DNA of 41,568 nucleotides, from positions 1 to 41,568 of the forward strand of contig CAMDWC010000002.1 in NCBI GenBank assembly GCA_945878825.1, in the 5' to 3' direction. The notes beneath the pieces are model-generated. The model had not been told where the DNA came from and made no database searches. It saw only the letters and a list, made by a program, of their open reading frames with translations. Positions 8,184 through 18,261 of this stretch are shown one piece after another (within the stretch, counting starts at the first letter, position 1; every line of letters begins with the position of its first letter). The stretch comes from Haliscomenobacter hydrossis DSM 1100 (GTDB taxonomy: Bacteria; Bacteroidota; Bacteroidia; Chitinophagales; Saprospiraceae). Made by a program: the position numbers and the translations under genes.

Positions 8184-11100
8184 ATGAGATGTTTGAAATG
8201 GGTTTTAATTGGATTTATTTCTTTTTTAGGATTAAATTTATTTAGTCAAACTACTTCTTGTTTTTCTGTTACACCTATTACTAATCCAACTTGTCCTGGA
8301 TTAAACACAGGTAGCATATCTTTAAATATTTCTGGAGGCTCCGGCTCTTATTCTATTTTTTTTAACGGAAGTACCATAGCAATTACCCAAACTACCATTT
8401 CAAATTTGTCAGCAGGAGCTTATTCCATTAGAATTTTAGATACGAAGAACATAAATTGCGCCCAAACAATTTCTGCAACTATAAATAATTATATCGTTCC
8501 AACTGTCAGAATTACTGGAAACTATTTCTTTTGTTCGGGTCAAAATATTTCTTTAACAGCAACGTTAGATAAATTTTATTCATCCACTTATTCTTATGCC
8601 TGGAGTAATGGTAATTCAGGTTCAGCCATAAATATTTTTCCAACTTCAACGAGTACCTTTTCAGTTACAGTAACTGATGCCGCTGGTTGTGCGGTTACCT
8701 CTTCTAAATTAATTACTCAGCTTTCAAGTCCAGTCGTCAGTTTTTCTGAAAGTTACGTTAATTGTTCAGGTAAACCGGTGACGCTTGTCCCAATAATTAA
8801 TGGAGGAACGAGCCCTTATACTTATTCTTGGGATGGCGTTATTTCATCTACCGCAACTAAGACTGTTAATCCATCATCACCTCAAACTTATTGTCTTTCC
8901 GTAAGAGATGCCAATAATTGCACAGTCCCAGCCTGTGTTGCTGTAAATCAAAGGTCAATAAATGTGAACTTACCTACAGGTATTTCAAGGTGTCAGGGAG
9001 AAAGTTATACTATAGTACCAACGGTTTCCAATTTTTCAGGTGCCTTAAGTTATCAATGGAGTAATGGTGCTACTAGTTCAAACAATACAGTGTCCATTAA
9101 TGCAACGCAGGTTTATGCTGTTACGGTTTCAGATGCAACGGGTTGTATTGGTTCCGCTTCTACTTCCATAGAAATGAACGCAAATCCTTCGGTTAATTTA
9201 CCAACTGCTTTAGATGTTTGCCAATTTAATGCGGTAACGCTTGATACAAAATTAAGTACTACATCAAATATCTTTATATGGAGTACCGGAAGCACCACTT
9301 CAGCTATTACCTTAACCCCATCTAATTCGTCGAATGTGTCAGTAACTGTTACTAATGCTAATAAGTGTAAAGGGGTGGCAACGGTTAGTTTAAATGTGAA
9401 ATCTAATCCGTCGGTCTTTTTACCTAACTCTCAAATCACTTGTGCAAATACCCCATTTACATTATCTCCATTGGTTAGTGGTGGAACGCCTGGATATGCG
9501 TATTTATGGAATAATGGCTCAACAAATGCTACGTTAACCACCTCTTTATCCAGGTCTAGTGCCATTTCCCTCAGAGTGACAGATCAAAATGGGTGTGCTG
9601 CAAATTTGACGACTTCCATAACTGTTCGAAATAGTCCGACAGTGAGTATTTCCGGAACAACCCTAATTTGTCCCGGACAAACGATTTCTTTAAATACCAA
9701 TACAACAGGGGGAACCAGTCCTTATACTTACCAATGGAATACAAATTCCAATAATCAAAATATATCAGTTTCTCCAACATCCGTAACTACTTACACTGTT
9801 ACGGTAACTGACAATCTGGGTTGCAGCAATTCTTCAAGTATATCTATTTCTCCAACCAAATCCTTAAACGTTAACCTACCAACAGGCATATCAAAATGTC
9901 AGGGAGAAAGTTATACTATAGTACCAACGGTTTCCAATTTTTTCGGGGCCTTAAGTTATCAGTGGAGCAATGGGACTACAAGTTCAACAAATCCTGTGAC
10001 CATTAATGCCACACAGTCTTATGCTTTGACTGTTTCAGATGCAACGGGTTGTATTGGTACAGCATCTACCTCTATAGGAATGAATGCTAATCCTTCGGTT
10101 AATTTGCCAGCTACTTTAGATGTGTGTCAATTGAATGCAGTGACGCTTGATACAAAATTAAGTACTACATCAAATACCTTTATATGGAGTACCGGAAGCA
10201 CCGCTTCAGCAATTACCTTAACACCAACTACCTCAACGAACATTTCAGTAATTGTTACTAATGCCAATAACTGTAAAGCGGCGGCTGCCGTTAATATCAA
10301 TGTGAGATCTAATCCATCAGTTTCCTTGCCTACCTCCCAAATTACTTGTGCAAATACATCATTTACTTTAACGCCTGCAGTTAGAGGTGGAACGCCTGGA
10401 TATTCGTATTTATGGAGTAATGGCTCAACAAATGCTACGTTAACCACCTCTTTATCTGTGTCTAGTGCCATTTCCCTCAGAGTGACAGATCAAAATGGTT
10501 GTGCTGCAACAGCATTATCAGGTATAACACTGATTCCTAATCCAACCATTTCTATATCAGGTATTTTTGAAATTTGTCCTGGTCAATCAACCACCTTAAC
10601 AGCACTGCCTTCAGGCGGAACCTTACCCTATTCATATAAATGGAATACGGGTGACACCAGCAAATTAATTAAAACAATGCCATTAATACCAACTACTTAT
10701 AAAATAATATTGACAGATAAAAATAATTGCGTTGGCGAAGGATTGATTCTGGTATCAACAACAAAAAATATATCAGTCACAATACCTTCCGATGTAAGTA
10801 TTTGTCTAGGTGATTCCATTATTTTAAAATCCATCATTGGAACGAATGGTGGAGATTTAAACTATTTATGGAACAATGGAACCAGTGCAGAATCATTATT
10901 AGTGAAGCCATTAAGTAAATCTAAATTTTCCTTACTCGTAAAAGATAAACTCGGATGCTCAGGCTTTGCTGAAACAACGGTAAATGTAAATATGCCACCC
11001 AAAGCAACCTTACCTGCCATCATTAATGCTTGTTTGGCTGATAGCGTAAAAGTAAATTTAAGTGATATTTCAGGGTCAGGTCCTTTTAATTACAACTGGT

Positions 11101-14012
11101 CAAATGGAAAAACAACTGCTGAATCAACCTATTTTGTTGATTCAGATAAAATTATTATTACAACAATTACAGATATAAATCAATGTAAAGCCATTATTTC
11201 TGCTAAAATTAAAGCGAATGAAAAACCCATTTTAGAACTTAATCCTAAGCATACCTTTTGTGTAAATGAATCTGTCAGAATAACTCCAAAAGTAACAGGT
11301 GGCTTGACTCCTTACTCCTATTTATGGAGTAACGGCAATACATCCGCAGAATTTAATACTCTTTTAATTGATAATACTAACTTAACGTTGGTTGTTTCAG
11401 ATAAAACGGGTTGTTCAGATAAAAAATCTACTTTTATTGAATTAAAAAAAGAGATTCCCCAAATATTTCTTCCAGATACTATTCGTAGTTGTATAGGTAC
11501 CGAAATATTAATTAATCCTGGTTTTCAGGATAAAGTGGGAATAAGTAGCTATCAATGGTCGGATGGACAGACCAAATCACAGATAATTAAAAAGGTACTT
11601 AATGCTATTACTATGAGATTGAAAGTAATGAATCTGATAGGTTGCATGGCAGTAGATAGTTTATTAATCTTGCCATTTAATAAACCAATTATTGTTTTGC
11701 CTTCTTTATTTGAGTTATGTAAATCAGATAAAGTATTCATAGAAATTCCTTCAGACGCTAATAATAGAACGACTTATCAATGGGATACTGGAGAAAAATC
11801 TAATAGAATTGAAGTTTTTGCGAATGAATCAAAATTATTAAAAGTATGGGCTACTAATTTGGAAGGATGTAAGGATTCAGCCACCACTCAATTAAAAATT
11901 TATGAAAATCCGGCAATTAATATAATTGGGAAAAAGGAAAATTGTAGTAATACGCCTTCGTCATTTACAGTGGATATTTTATCAGGAATTTCACCGTACC
12001 AAATAAAATGGGCGAGTGGTGAGTCTACAGTCAGGGTAGATTATCCTGCAGTGGATTCTATTCAAAAAGTGGGTGTTGAAGTTACTGATGTTAAAGGTTG
12101 TCGAACTTTTTCTACTTTACCTCTTACGTTGTTAAAAAGTCCTGATATTCAAATTCTCAATGAGTTTTTTGTATGTGAAAATGAAAAAAAAGCTTTAAAC
12201 CCAATGGTGACTTTGGGAAAAAAACCATATATCTATAGATGGAGTACCAATGAAAGTGGTCCAGGCATCATCGTAAAAAATGGCTTTTATACCTTTTCTG
12301 TTACGGATGCTAATGGATGTTCGAATCAGAAAAATATTAAAGTAACTCCGATAAAACCTCCGGAATTATATGTTTCTTCATTAAACCAACCCTCTTGTAA
12401 TCTTCCAAATGGAAAAATTTTACTTCAGGTTAAAGGTACTTCTCCAACAGAAGTAACATGGTCTAATGGGCAAAAGGGATTATTACTTGAAAATGCTTAT
12501 CCGGGTAAATATGTAGCTGCAGCCATTGACAGTAATAACTGTTTTGGTGAATTATCCCAAAATCTGGTATGTAATTGTGAAGCTAAAGTAGGGGTTATGG
12601 ATGTGAATTTGGTTTCTATATGTAAAAATGAGGTCAGACAATCTAAATACGATGCAAGCAATCAGAAATTAGGTCTTAATAATGGTCGTTGGTTTATTTT
12701 ACATAATAGTCCGGGTATAAATTTAGGGAATCAGATTTTAAGTTTGGATACCACTGGAAATATAAAATATTATCCAGGAATGATAGCAGGAGAAACTTAT
12801 TATATTTCAGCTGCTATAGGTAGAAAGTTATCAGATGGTTCATTAGATTTAAATGATCCATGTCTTTCTATTGCTCCAGGCACTCCTGTTAAATTGCTGG
12901 CAACACCTGAAACACCCATTAAAATAGCCGTATCTGACACCTTGGTTTGTCCCGGTAGCAGTATTACATTGCAAACAAATAAACAGGATAATGGCTTCAT
13001 TTATATTTGGCAAACGCCTAAGGGATTTATTAATACCTTAACTCCTTCCCTTACTATTCCTAAATTTGAAAAAAAGGATATTGGTAATTATTATGTGCGT
13101 TTAAATAGTGAAAAGTGCACGTCAGATGCTTTTGGACCTATACCAATAAATTTTTCTAAAGATATAAATGAAATTTATACAGAACCTGATAAATCAGTTT
13201 GTGGTAAAGATTCCGTTTTTATCAGAGCCAATATGCCTTCAAATGCCATTGGAAAATGGTTAACAAGTAGCTCAGCAATTATTGGTTCCCCTCAAGACGA
13301 ATATACCATGGTTAAAGGTTTGGTTCCGGGGAGGAATAACTTTTTATGGACCGTCGTTACAAGAAATTGTATTATAACAGATTCTCTTTTAGTTTATTAT
13401 GTTCCAAAGCCAATATTAAAGAACGATACGGTAAATTTAGATGATGTAAAAAATACGGCATTGTTTGATTTTCTTGAGAATGATGATTTGAATGGTATTC
13501 CTCCCTCATTTTTAAAAATTAATTTAATATCAAAACCATCCGCTGGAAACCTGATTATTAACAAAGAAGGTTTTTTTACTTATTCCCGCGATCCAAATAT
13601 TTCGGAAGATCAATCTTTTAAATTTGTATACGAAGTATGCAATACAGATACCACGGGGAATTGCTCCAATAATTGTGATCGCGCGGAAGTTATATTAAAT
13701 GTAACTTATAATTTAAGGACATTAATTTATCCTACGATTGGATTAAGGCCAAATTATAATAATCCTGTATGGAAGTTTGAAGCTGCAAGACCTATGTACA
13801 GTGCTAAATTAAATATTTTCGATAGGTGGGGTAAAGTAGTTTTTAAAGAAGAATTCTTACAATTACAAAAAGGAGAAATTGTTGGAAATTGGAATGGTTT
13901 ATCTAAAAATCAACTTAAATTACCTGCAGGTGCTTACTATTTTTCTTTAATTGGAGAAATTGAAAATAATGAAAAAGTAGTACAAAATGGTATCATTTAT
14001 TTGATGGAATAA
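8184..14012 (+). CDS. Giant SprB-like repeat adhesin with gliding-motility-associated / T9SS type B C-terminal domain
   Basis: 1942 aa; signal peptide; N-terminal SprB-like repeat (CPGLNTGSISLNISGGSGSYSI...LSAGAYSIRILDTKNINC); many about 75-aa Ig-like repeats (C..x..YxWSNG..DxxGC); FDFLENDDLNG cadherin/Ig-like domain; C-terminal LNIFDRWGKVVFKEEF...WNGLSKNQLKLPAGAYYFSLIGEIENNEKVVQNGIIYLM. Confidence 0.9.
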   Translation: MRCLKWVLIGFISFLGLNLFSQTTSCFSVTPITNPTCPGLNTGSISLNISGGSGSYSIFFNGSTIAITQTTISNLSAGAYSIRILDTKNINCAQTISATINNYIVPTVRITGNYFFCSGQNISLTATLDKFYSSTYSYAWSNGNSGSAINIFPTSTSTFSVTVTDAAGCAVTSSKLITQLSSPVVSFSESYVNCSGKPVTLVPIINGGTSPYTYSWDGVISSTATKTVNPSSPQTYCLSVRDANNCTVPACVAVNQRSINVNLPTGISRCQGESYTIVPTVSNFSGALSYQWSNGATSSNNTVSINATQVYAVTVSDATGCIGSASTSIEMNANPSVNLPTALDVCQFNAVTLDTKLSTTSNIFIWSTGSTTSAITLTPSNSSNVSVTVTNANKCKGVATVSLNVKSNPSVFLPNSQITCANTPFTLSPLVSGGTPGYAYLWNNGSTNATLTTSLSRSSAISLRVTDQNGCAANLTTSITVRNSPTVSISGTTLICPGQTISLNTNTTGGTSPYTYQWNTNSNNQNISVSPTSVTTYTVTVTDNLGCSNSSSISISPTKSLNVNLPTGISKCQGESYTIVPTVSNFFGALSYQWSNGTTSSTNPVTINATQSYALTVSDATGCIGTASTSIGMNANPSVNLPATLDVCQLNAVTLDTKLSTTSNTFIWSTGSTASAITLTPTTSTNISVIVTNANNCKAAAAVNINVRSNPSVSLPTSQITCANTSFTLTPAVRGGTPGYSYLWSNGSTNATLTTSLSVSSAISLRVTDQNGCAATALSGITLIPNPTISISGIFEICPGQSTTLTALPSGGTLPYSYKWNTGDTSKLIKTMPLIPTTYKIILTDKNNCVGEGLILVSTTKNISVTIPSDVSICLGDSIILKSIIGTNGGDLNYLWNNGTSAESLLVKPLSKSKFSLLVKDKLGCSGFAETTVNVNMPPKATLPAIINACLADSVKVNLSDISGSGPFNYNWSNGKTTAESTYFVDSDKIIITTITDINQCKAIISAKIKANEKPILELNPKHTFCVNESVRITPKVTGGLTPYSYLWSNGNTSAEFNTLLIDNTNLTLVVSDKTGCSDKKSTFIELKKEIPQIFLPDTIRSCIGTEILINPGFQDKVGISSYQWSDGQTKSQIIKKVLNAITMRLKVMNLIGCMAVDSLLILPFNKPIIVLPSLFELCKSDKVFIEIPSDANNRTTYQWDTGEKSNRIEVFANESKLLKVWATNLEGCKDSATTQLKIYENPAINIIGKKENCSNTPSSFTVDILSGISPYQIKWASGESTVRVDYPAVDSIQKVGVEVTDVKGCRTFSTLPLTLLKSPDIQILNEFFVCENEKKALNPMVTLGKKPYIYRWSTNESGPGIIVKNGFYTFSVTDANGCSNQKNIKVTPIKPPELYVSSLNQPSCNLPNGKILLQVKGTSPTEVTWSNGQKGLLLENAYPGKYVAAAIDSNNCFGELSQNLVCNCEAKVGVMDVNLVSICKNEVRQSKYDASNQKLGLNNGRWFILHNSPGINLGNQILSLDTTGNIKYYPGMIAGETYYISAAIGRKLSDGSLDLNDPCLSIAPGTPVKLLATPETPIKIAVSDTLVCPGSSITLQTNKQDNGFIYIWQTPKGFINTLTPSLTIPKFEKKDIGNYYVRLNSEKCTSDAFGPIPINFSKDINEIYTEPDKSVCGKDSVFIRANMPSNAIGKWLTSSSAIIGSPQDEYTMVKGLVPGRNNFLWTVVTRNCIITDSLLVYYVPKPILKNDTVNLDDVKNTALFDFLENDDLNGIPPSFLKINLISKPSAGNLIINKEGFFTYSRDPNISEDQSFKFVYEVCNTDTTGNCSNNCDRAEVILNVTYNLRTLIYPTIGLRPNYNNPVWKFEAARPMYSAKLNIFDRWGKVVFKEEFLQLQKGEIVGNWNGLSKNQLKLPAGAYYFSLIGEIENNEKVVQNGIIYLME
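8991..11708 (+). repeat. Higher-order tandem repeat within adhesin gene: about 3 units, period exactly 906 bp (302 aa = 4 x about 75.5 aa)
   Basis: Anchors: tgtcagggag at 8991 and 9897, and tgt of aligned ICLGD codon at 10803 (spacing 906, 906); cctggatat at 9489 and 10395 (906). Long identical tracts between units 1 and 2, e.g. tgtcagggagaaagttatactatagtaccaacggtttccaatttt. Confidence 0.85.
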
Positions 14013-14017
14013 TTAGT

Positions 14018-14998
14018 ATGATAAAGGAATTATCAAACAGGTATGCGCGCATACTTTTCATCTTTTTTTTATTCTTGGCATCTGAAATAGATGGTCAACA
14101 ACTTACGCCATTCACATTATATAGAGACCATTGGAACCTTATAAATCCTGCGGCAGTTTCAAATAACAATATTCTGGCTGAATATCCCTTTACAGTTTCA
14201 GCTAGTTCTCGATTTCAATATCTTGGCATTGGACTAAATATAAAGGATGCTCCAAATACTAATGTTCTGAATGCTGAATGGGTAAATGATAATTTAAACA
14301 GCACTTTTGGACTACAACTGGTTTCTGATAAAATAGGTTTATTAGGTAATAATGGGGTTTATCTGCAATATGCCTATAAACTTAGGTTGAGTAGAAGAGA
14401 AGAGAAATTTTTAAGTTTTGGGATTTCTGCCGGTGCGATAAACTATTTTTCAAAAATAAATGGCGCTGATTTTCCCATCGCAGAACCTGACATCATTCCT
14501 ACCTCCACCTATTTACCTGATATGAATATTGGGATTTATTACAGAAATGAAGATAAATATTATTTAGGACTTTCTTTTCCCCAATTTATGAATTTAACTG
14601 CAAAGTTTAAATCAATGGATTCGGGGAAGGAATTATTTTTCATCAAGAGATTCAGACATGTTTATGCTGTTGGCGGGTTATACCTACCTTTTGATTTTTT
14701 TGGATTAGGTGATGAATCAGCCATTTTGGACCTATCCGCATGGATTCGATATTTGCCTGGTCAACTTCCTGTAATGGATGGGAATTTAAGGTATCAGCAC
14801 AATCAAACTTTTTGGTTCGGTGCAGGTGTTTCATCTAGTGCAACTTCTCATTTTGAGGTTGGATTTCTTGCGGGAAAAACGATAGGATTGTTTGATAATC
14901 AAATTAAAATTTCCATTGCTTACGATGTCCCCTTTGGTAAATCGATATATCAATTGGGAAGTTCCATAGAGGCATCTTTATCTTATAGTTGGTATTGA
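14018..14998 (+). CDS. PorP/SprF family type IX secretion system outer-membrane protein
   Basis: QQLTPFTLYRDHWNLINPAAVSNNN start, beta-rich outer-membrane pattern, adjacent to a T9SS type B-tagged giant protein. Confidence 0.88.
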   Translation: MIKELSNRYARILFIFFLFLASEIDGQQLTPFTLYRDHWNLINPAAVSNNNILAEYPFTVSASSRFQYLGIGLNIKDAPNTNVLNAEWVNDNLNSTFGLQLVSDKIGLLGNNGVYLQYAYKLRLSRREEKFLSFGISAGAINYFSKINGADFPIAEPDIIPTSTYLPDMNIGIYYRNEDKYYLGLSFPQFMNLTAKFKSMDSGKELFFIKRFRHVYAVGGLYLPFDFFGLGDESAILDLSAWIRYLPGQLPVMDGNLRYQHNQTFWFGAGVSSSATSHFEVGFLAGKTIGLFDNQIKISIAYDVPFGKSIYQLGSSIEASLSYSWY

Positions 14999-15040
14999 AA
15001 ATCTGGAGATGATAAATAATTTTATCACCTTCAGATTTTC
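14997..15040. terminator. Bidirectional hairpin terminator between convergent genes
   Basis: gaaaatctggagatgataaa-taat-tttatcaccttcagattttc: 20-bp arms, 18/20 Watson-Crick, 4-nt loop. Confidence 0.75.
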
Positions 15041-15054
15041 TCTTAAAGTACCAA

Positions 15055-16743
15055 TTACCAAAAAACAGTATAAATAAAGGCTAAGATTAATAGAATAATG
15101 GCTGAACTAATATTAAAAGATTCAGAGGTCTTAAATATGCCAGGCTTTAAAATAATCTGCTTTTCATCTGGTTGACCTTTTCCTTCAATTTCACTTGAGA
15201 TAACTATTACAGCTATAGAAGCCAAACAAGTTATCATCATTTGATGCATGAAAGGTAAAATCACAAAAATAGGTAGATCAGACCAACTATTGGGACCAAC
15301 TTTAAAAAACATAGCGATTGGAATAGAGGCCATCACACCTAAAATAGCGGATTTATTTTTGGTTTTCTTCCAAAATAACCCTGTTACAAAAACAGCAAGG
15401 ATACCCGGACTTACAATACCTGTATATTCTTGAATAAATTGAAAGGCTTGACCTAAGTTTCCCAACATAGGTGCAATTAAGATGGCTATAACTAATGCAA
15501 TGGCGGCAGAAAGCCGACCAACATTAACCATTTGTTTTTCTGAGGCCATCTTATTAATAATAGGTTTATATATGTCCATCGTAAAAATGGTGGCGGTAGA
15601 ATTTAACATAGATGCCAATGATGATACAATGGCAGCAGCTAAAGCGGCTAAAACCAGCCCTTTTAAGCCTGCTGGTACATATTTTTGGATTAACCAGGGT
15701 GCTGCATTGTCATTTATAATGGATCCATCAGGTCTTTTAAACGAAGGATCCAACATGTCAGGAAGAAGAACACCTTCAGGACTGGCATTCAAAACAAAAG
15801 CGATGATACCTGGTAAAACAACAATAAAAGGAAGAATCATTTTTAAAAAAGCGGCGAAAGCAATTCCTTTTTGTGCCTCTTTTAATGATTTTGCAGCAAA
15901 AGTTCTTTGAATGATATATTGGTTAAAGCCCCAATAATATAAGTTAGCTACCCACATTCCGCCCACTAAAACAGCAATGCCTGGTAAATCCCACCACGCA
16001 TCTTTTCCATCAGGTGTTATTATTTCACCTTTAGTAATAATCATGGAGAATTTCTCAGGAGCGACGGTAACTAAATGGTTAAAGCCATCTAATATTCCAC
16101 CATCTGGTGTAAGTTGTTGTAATCCTATAATTGAAGTTATTGCTCCGCCAATGATAAGCAAAACTACCTGAACTACGTCAGTCCATGCAACAGCGGATAG
16201 TCCTCCCCAAAGGGAATAGGAAGCTGCAAATAATCCCAGACCAATGATACTGATCATGAATAAGGAACCATCGCCATTACCCATAATGGTATCTAATGCT
16301 TTTGCGCCTAAAAATAATACAGCGGTGAGATTAACAAATACAAATAAAGCAAGCCAAAACAGAGCAAGAATAGTTTTTAGCTGTGTGCTGAATCGTTTTT
16401 CAATAAATTGTGGAATAGTATAAAGACCTTTTTCGATAAAAATAGGAAGAAAGTATTTTCCAACTATTAATAATGTTAGGGCAGCCATCCATTCATAAGA
16501 AGCAATGGCTAAACCTATGGCAAAACCTGAACCTGACATTCCTATAAACTGTTCAGCAGAAATATTTGCTGCAATTAAACTGGAACCAATAGCCCACCAT
16601 GGAAGCGATTTACCCGCCAAAAAATAATCTTCAGAATTCTTTTCATGTCCCTTTTTGTCTCTCGATACCCATAATCCAATGGACATTATTAGTACACCGT
16701 AGGACGCGAAAATTATCCAATCCAATAAGGTTAATTCGTTCAT
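15055..16743 (-). CDS. Sodium:solute symporter (SSS/SGLT family)
   Basis: 562 aa, multi-TM; DYFLAGKSLPWWAIGSSLIAANISAEQFIGMSGSGFAIGLA is typical of SSS transporters. Confidence 0.9.
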   Translation of the reverse strand: MNELTLLDWIIFASYGVLIMSIGLWVSRDKKGHEKNSEDYFLAGKSLPWWAIGSSLIAANISAEQFIGMSGSGFAIGLAIASYEWMAALTLLIVGKYFLPIFIEKGLYTIPQFIEKRFSTQLKTILALFWLALFVFVNLTAVLFLGAKALDTIMGNGDGSLFMISIIGLGLFAASYSLWGGLSAVAWTDVVQVVLLIIGGAITSIIGLQQLTPDGGILDGFNHLVTVAPEKFSMIITKGEIITPDGKDAWWDLPGIAVLVGGMWVANLYYWGFNQYIIQRTFAAKSLKEAQKGIAFAAFLKMILPFIVVLPGIIAFVLNASPEGVLLPDMLDPSFKRPDGSIINDNAAPWLIQKYVPAGLKGLVLAALAAAIVSSLASMLNSTATIFTMDIYKPIINKMASEKQMVNVGRLSAAIALVIAILIAPMLGNLGQAFQFIQEYTGIVSPGILAVFVTGLFWKKTKNKSAILGVMASIPIAMFFKVGPNSWSDLPIFVILPFMHQMMITCLASIAVIVISSEIEGKGQPDEKQIILKPGIFKTSESFNISSAIILLILAFIYTVFW

Positions 16744-16803
16744 ACATTGTAATGGTTAGAATTTAATAAATAATTACTATCAATAGTAAGGAATTTTTAT
16801 TGA

Positions 16804-16843
16804 AAAAAGAAACGCTTTGACAGTTATCAAAGCGTTTCTTTTT
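16804..16843. terminator. Rho-independent terminator downstream of lpdA
   Basis: Perfect 17-bp inverted repeat AAAAAGAAACGCTTTGA-CAGTTA-TCAAAGCGTTTCTTTTT, T-rich on either strand. Confidence 0.88.
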
Positions 16844-16863
16844 ATAAATAACAAATTAATAGA

Positions 16864-18261
16864 TTATAGGTGAATTACCTCACCATAGGCGGCCGCGGCG
16901 GCTTCCATAATTGCCTCACTCATGGTAGGGTGTGGATGAATGGTTTTAATAATTTCATGACCCGTTGTCTCCAATTTCCTTATGGAAACAAGCTCGGCTA
17001 TCATCTCAGTGACATTTTGTCCTATTAAATGGGCACCCAAAAGTTCCCCGTATTTTTCGTCAAAAATAAGTTTAACAAATCCACTTTTATCTCCAGCAGC
17101 AGAGGCTTTACCCGATGCAGAGAAAGGAAATTTACCAATCTTAAGCTGGTAACCTGCTTCTTTGGCCGCCTCTTCGGTCATTCCCACTGAGGCTACTTCA
17201 GGTACACAATAGGTACAAGAAGGAATATTATGGTAATCTATCGGTTCTGGATGATGCCCAGCCATTTTTTCAACGCAGGTGATTCCCTCGGCACTTGCCA
17301 CATGGGCCAGTGCCGGACCTCCGGTTATGTCGCCAATAGCAAATACGCCGGGTATATTCGTTCGATAAAATTCATCTACTTTTACTAAACCCTTATCAAG
17401 GATAACACCAACCTTTTCTAAGCCAATATTCTCAATATTGGGCATTACCCCAGCTGCGGAAAGAACAATGTCACAGGCAATGTCAGATAAGTTTCCTGTT
17501 TTTCTATCTTTAACTTTTACTAAAACTTCTTTTCCTTTGATATCTACTGACTCTACAGAGGTATTTCCAAGTACTTTTATTCCTTTTTTGGAATAAATTT
17601 TAGTCATTTCCTTTGAAATTTCAACATCCTCACGTGGCAGCATTCCTTGTTCAAGAAATTCAACTATGGTGACTTCAGTGCCAATAGTTTGATAGAAATA
17701 AGCGAATTCAACACCAATGGCACCACCGCCTATAACAACTAATCTTTTTGGTTGAGTTGGTAACGTCATAGCTTTCCTGTATTCTATTACTTTTTCTCCG
17801 TCAATAGGTACATTAGGCAATGCTTTAGCTCTGCCACCAGTTGCCAGGATAATGTTTTTTGCCTCATACATAGTAGCTTTTCCGTTTGAATCAGTTACAT
17901 TGACCGTGTTAGCTGAATCTAAACTTCCCTCACCAGTTAATACAGTAATTTTGTTCTTCTTTAGTAAGAATTGTATTCCTTTGCTCATGCCATCTGCAAC
18001 GCTTCTTGATCTTTTGATCATAGCAGGAAAGTCGGCTTTTGCCTCGCTTAGTTGGATGCCATAGTCTGAAGCATGTTTTACATATTCAAATACTTGAGCA
18101 CTCTTTAATAAAGCTTTTGTAGGAATACATCCCCAGTTTAAACAGATACCACCAAGGTTTTCTCGTTCAACTACAGCAACGTTCATGCCAAGTTGTGACG
18201 CTCTTATAGCAGCAACGTAGCCGCCTGGACCTGTACCAATGATAATTAAATCGTACTTCAT
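16864..18261 (-). CDS. lpdA: Dihydrolipoyl dehydrogenase
   Basis: MKYDLIIIGTGPGGYVAAIRASQLG, GGICLNWGCIPTKALL, dimerisation-domain HPHPTMSEAIMEA. Start placed at the internal Met (18261); the ORF track opens at 18300. Confidence 0.93.
   Translation of the reverse strand: MKYDLIIIGTGPGGYVAAIRASQLGMNVAVVERENLGGICLNWGCIPTKALLKSAQVFEYVKHASDYGIQLSEAKADFPAMIKRSRSVADGMSKGIQFLLKKNKITVLTGEGSLDSANTVNVTDSNGKATMYEAKNIILATGGRAKALPNVPIDGEKVIEYRKAMTLPTQPKRLVVIGGGAIGVEFAYFYQTIGTEVTIVEFLEQGMLPREDVEISKEMTKIYSKKGIKVLGNTSVESVDIKGKEVLVKVKDRKTGNLSDIACDIVLSAAGVMPNIENIGLEKVGVILDKGLVKVDEFYRTNIPGVFAIGDITGGPALAHVASAEGITCVEKMAGHHPEPIDYHNIPSCTYCVPEVASVGMTEEAAKEAGYQLKIGKFPFSASGKASAAGDKSGFVKLIFDEKYGELLGAHLIGQNVTEMIAELVSIRKLETTGHEIIKTIHPHPTMSEAIMEAAAAAYGEVIHL

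Noticed and set aside
10127-10471. 114-aa minus-strand ORF inside the adhesin gene (also 9113-9298, 9571-9780, 11552-11740, 12800-13000)
   Set aside because: Antisense shadows of the repetitive Ser/Thr/Asn-rich coding sequence; no recognisable motif and the + strand frame is clearly coding.
8991-11708. Periodic repeats considered as a CRISPR or minisatellite array
   Set aside because: The 906-bp period is in frame, coding and divides into about 75-aa protein repeats; no short direct repeat/unique spacer structure.
15248-16171. Plus-strand ORFs (15248-15433, 15482-15910, 15977-16171) antisense to the SSS transporter
   Set aside because: Shadow frames of a confidently identified transporter.
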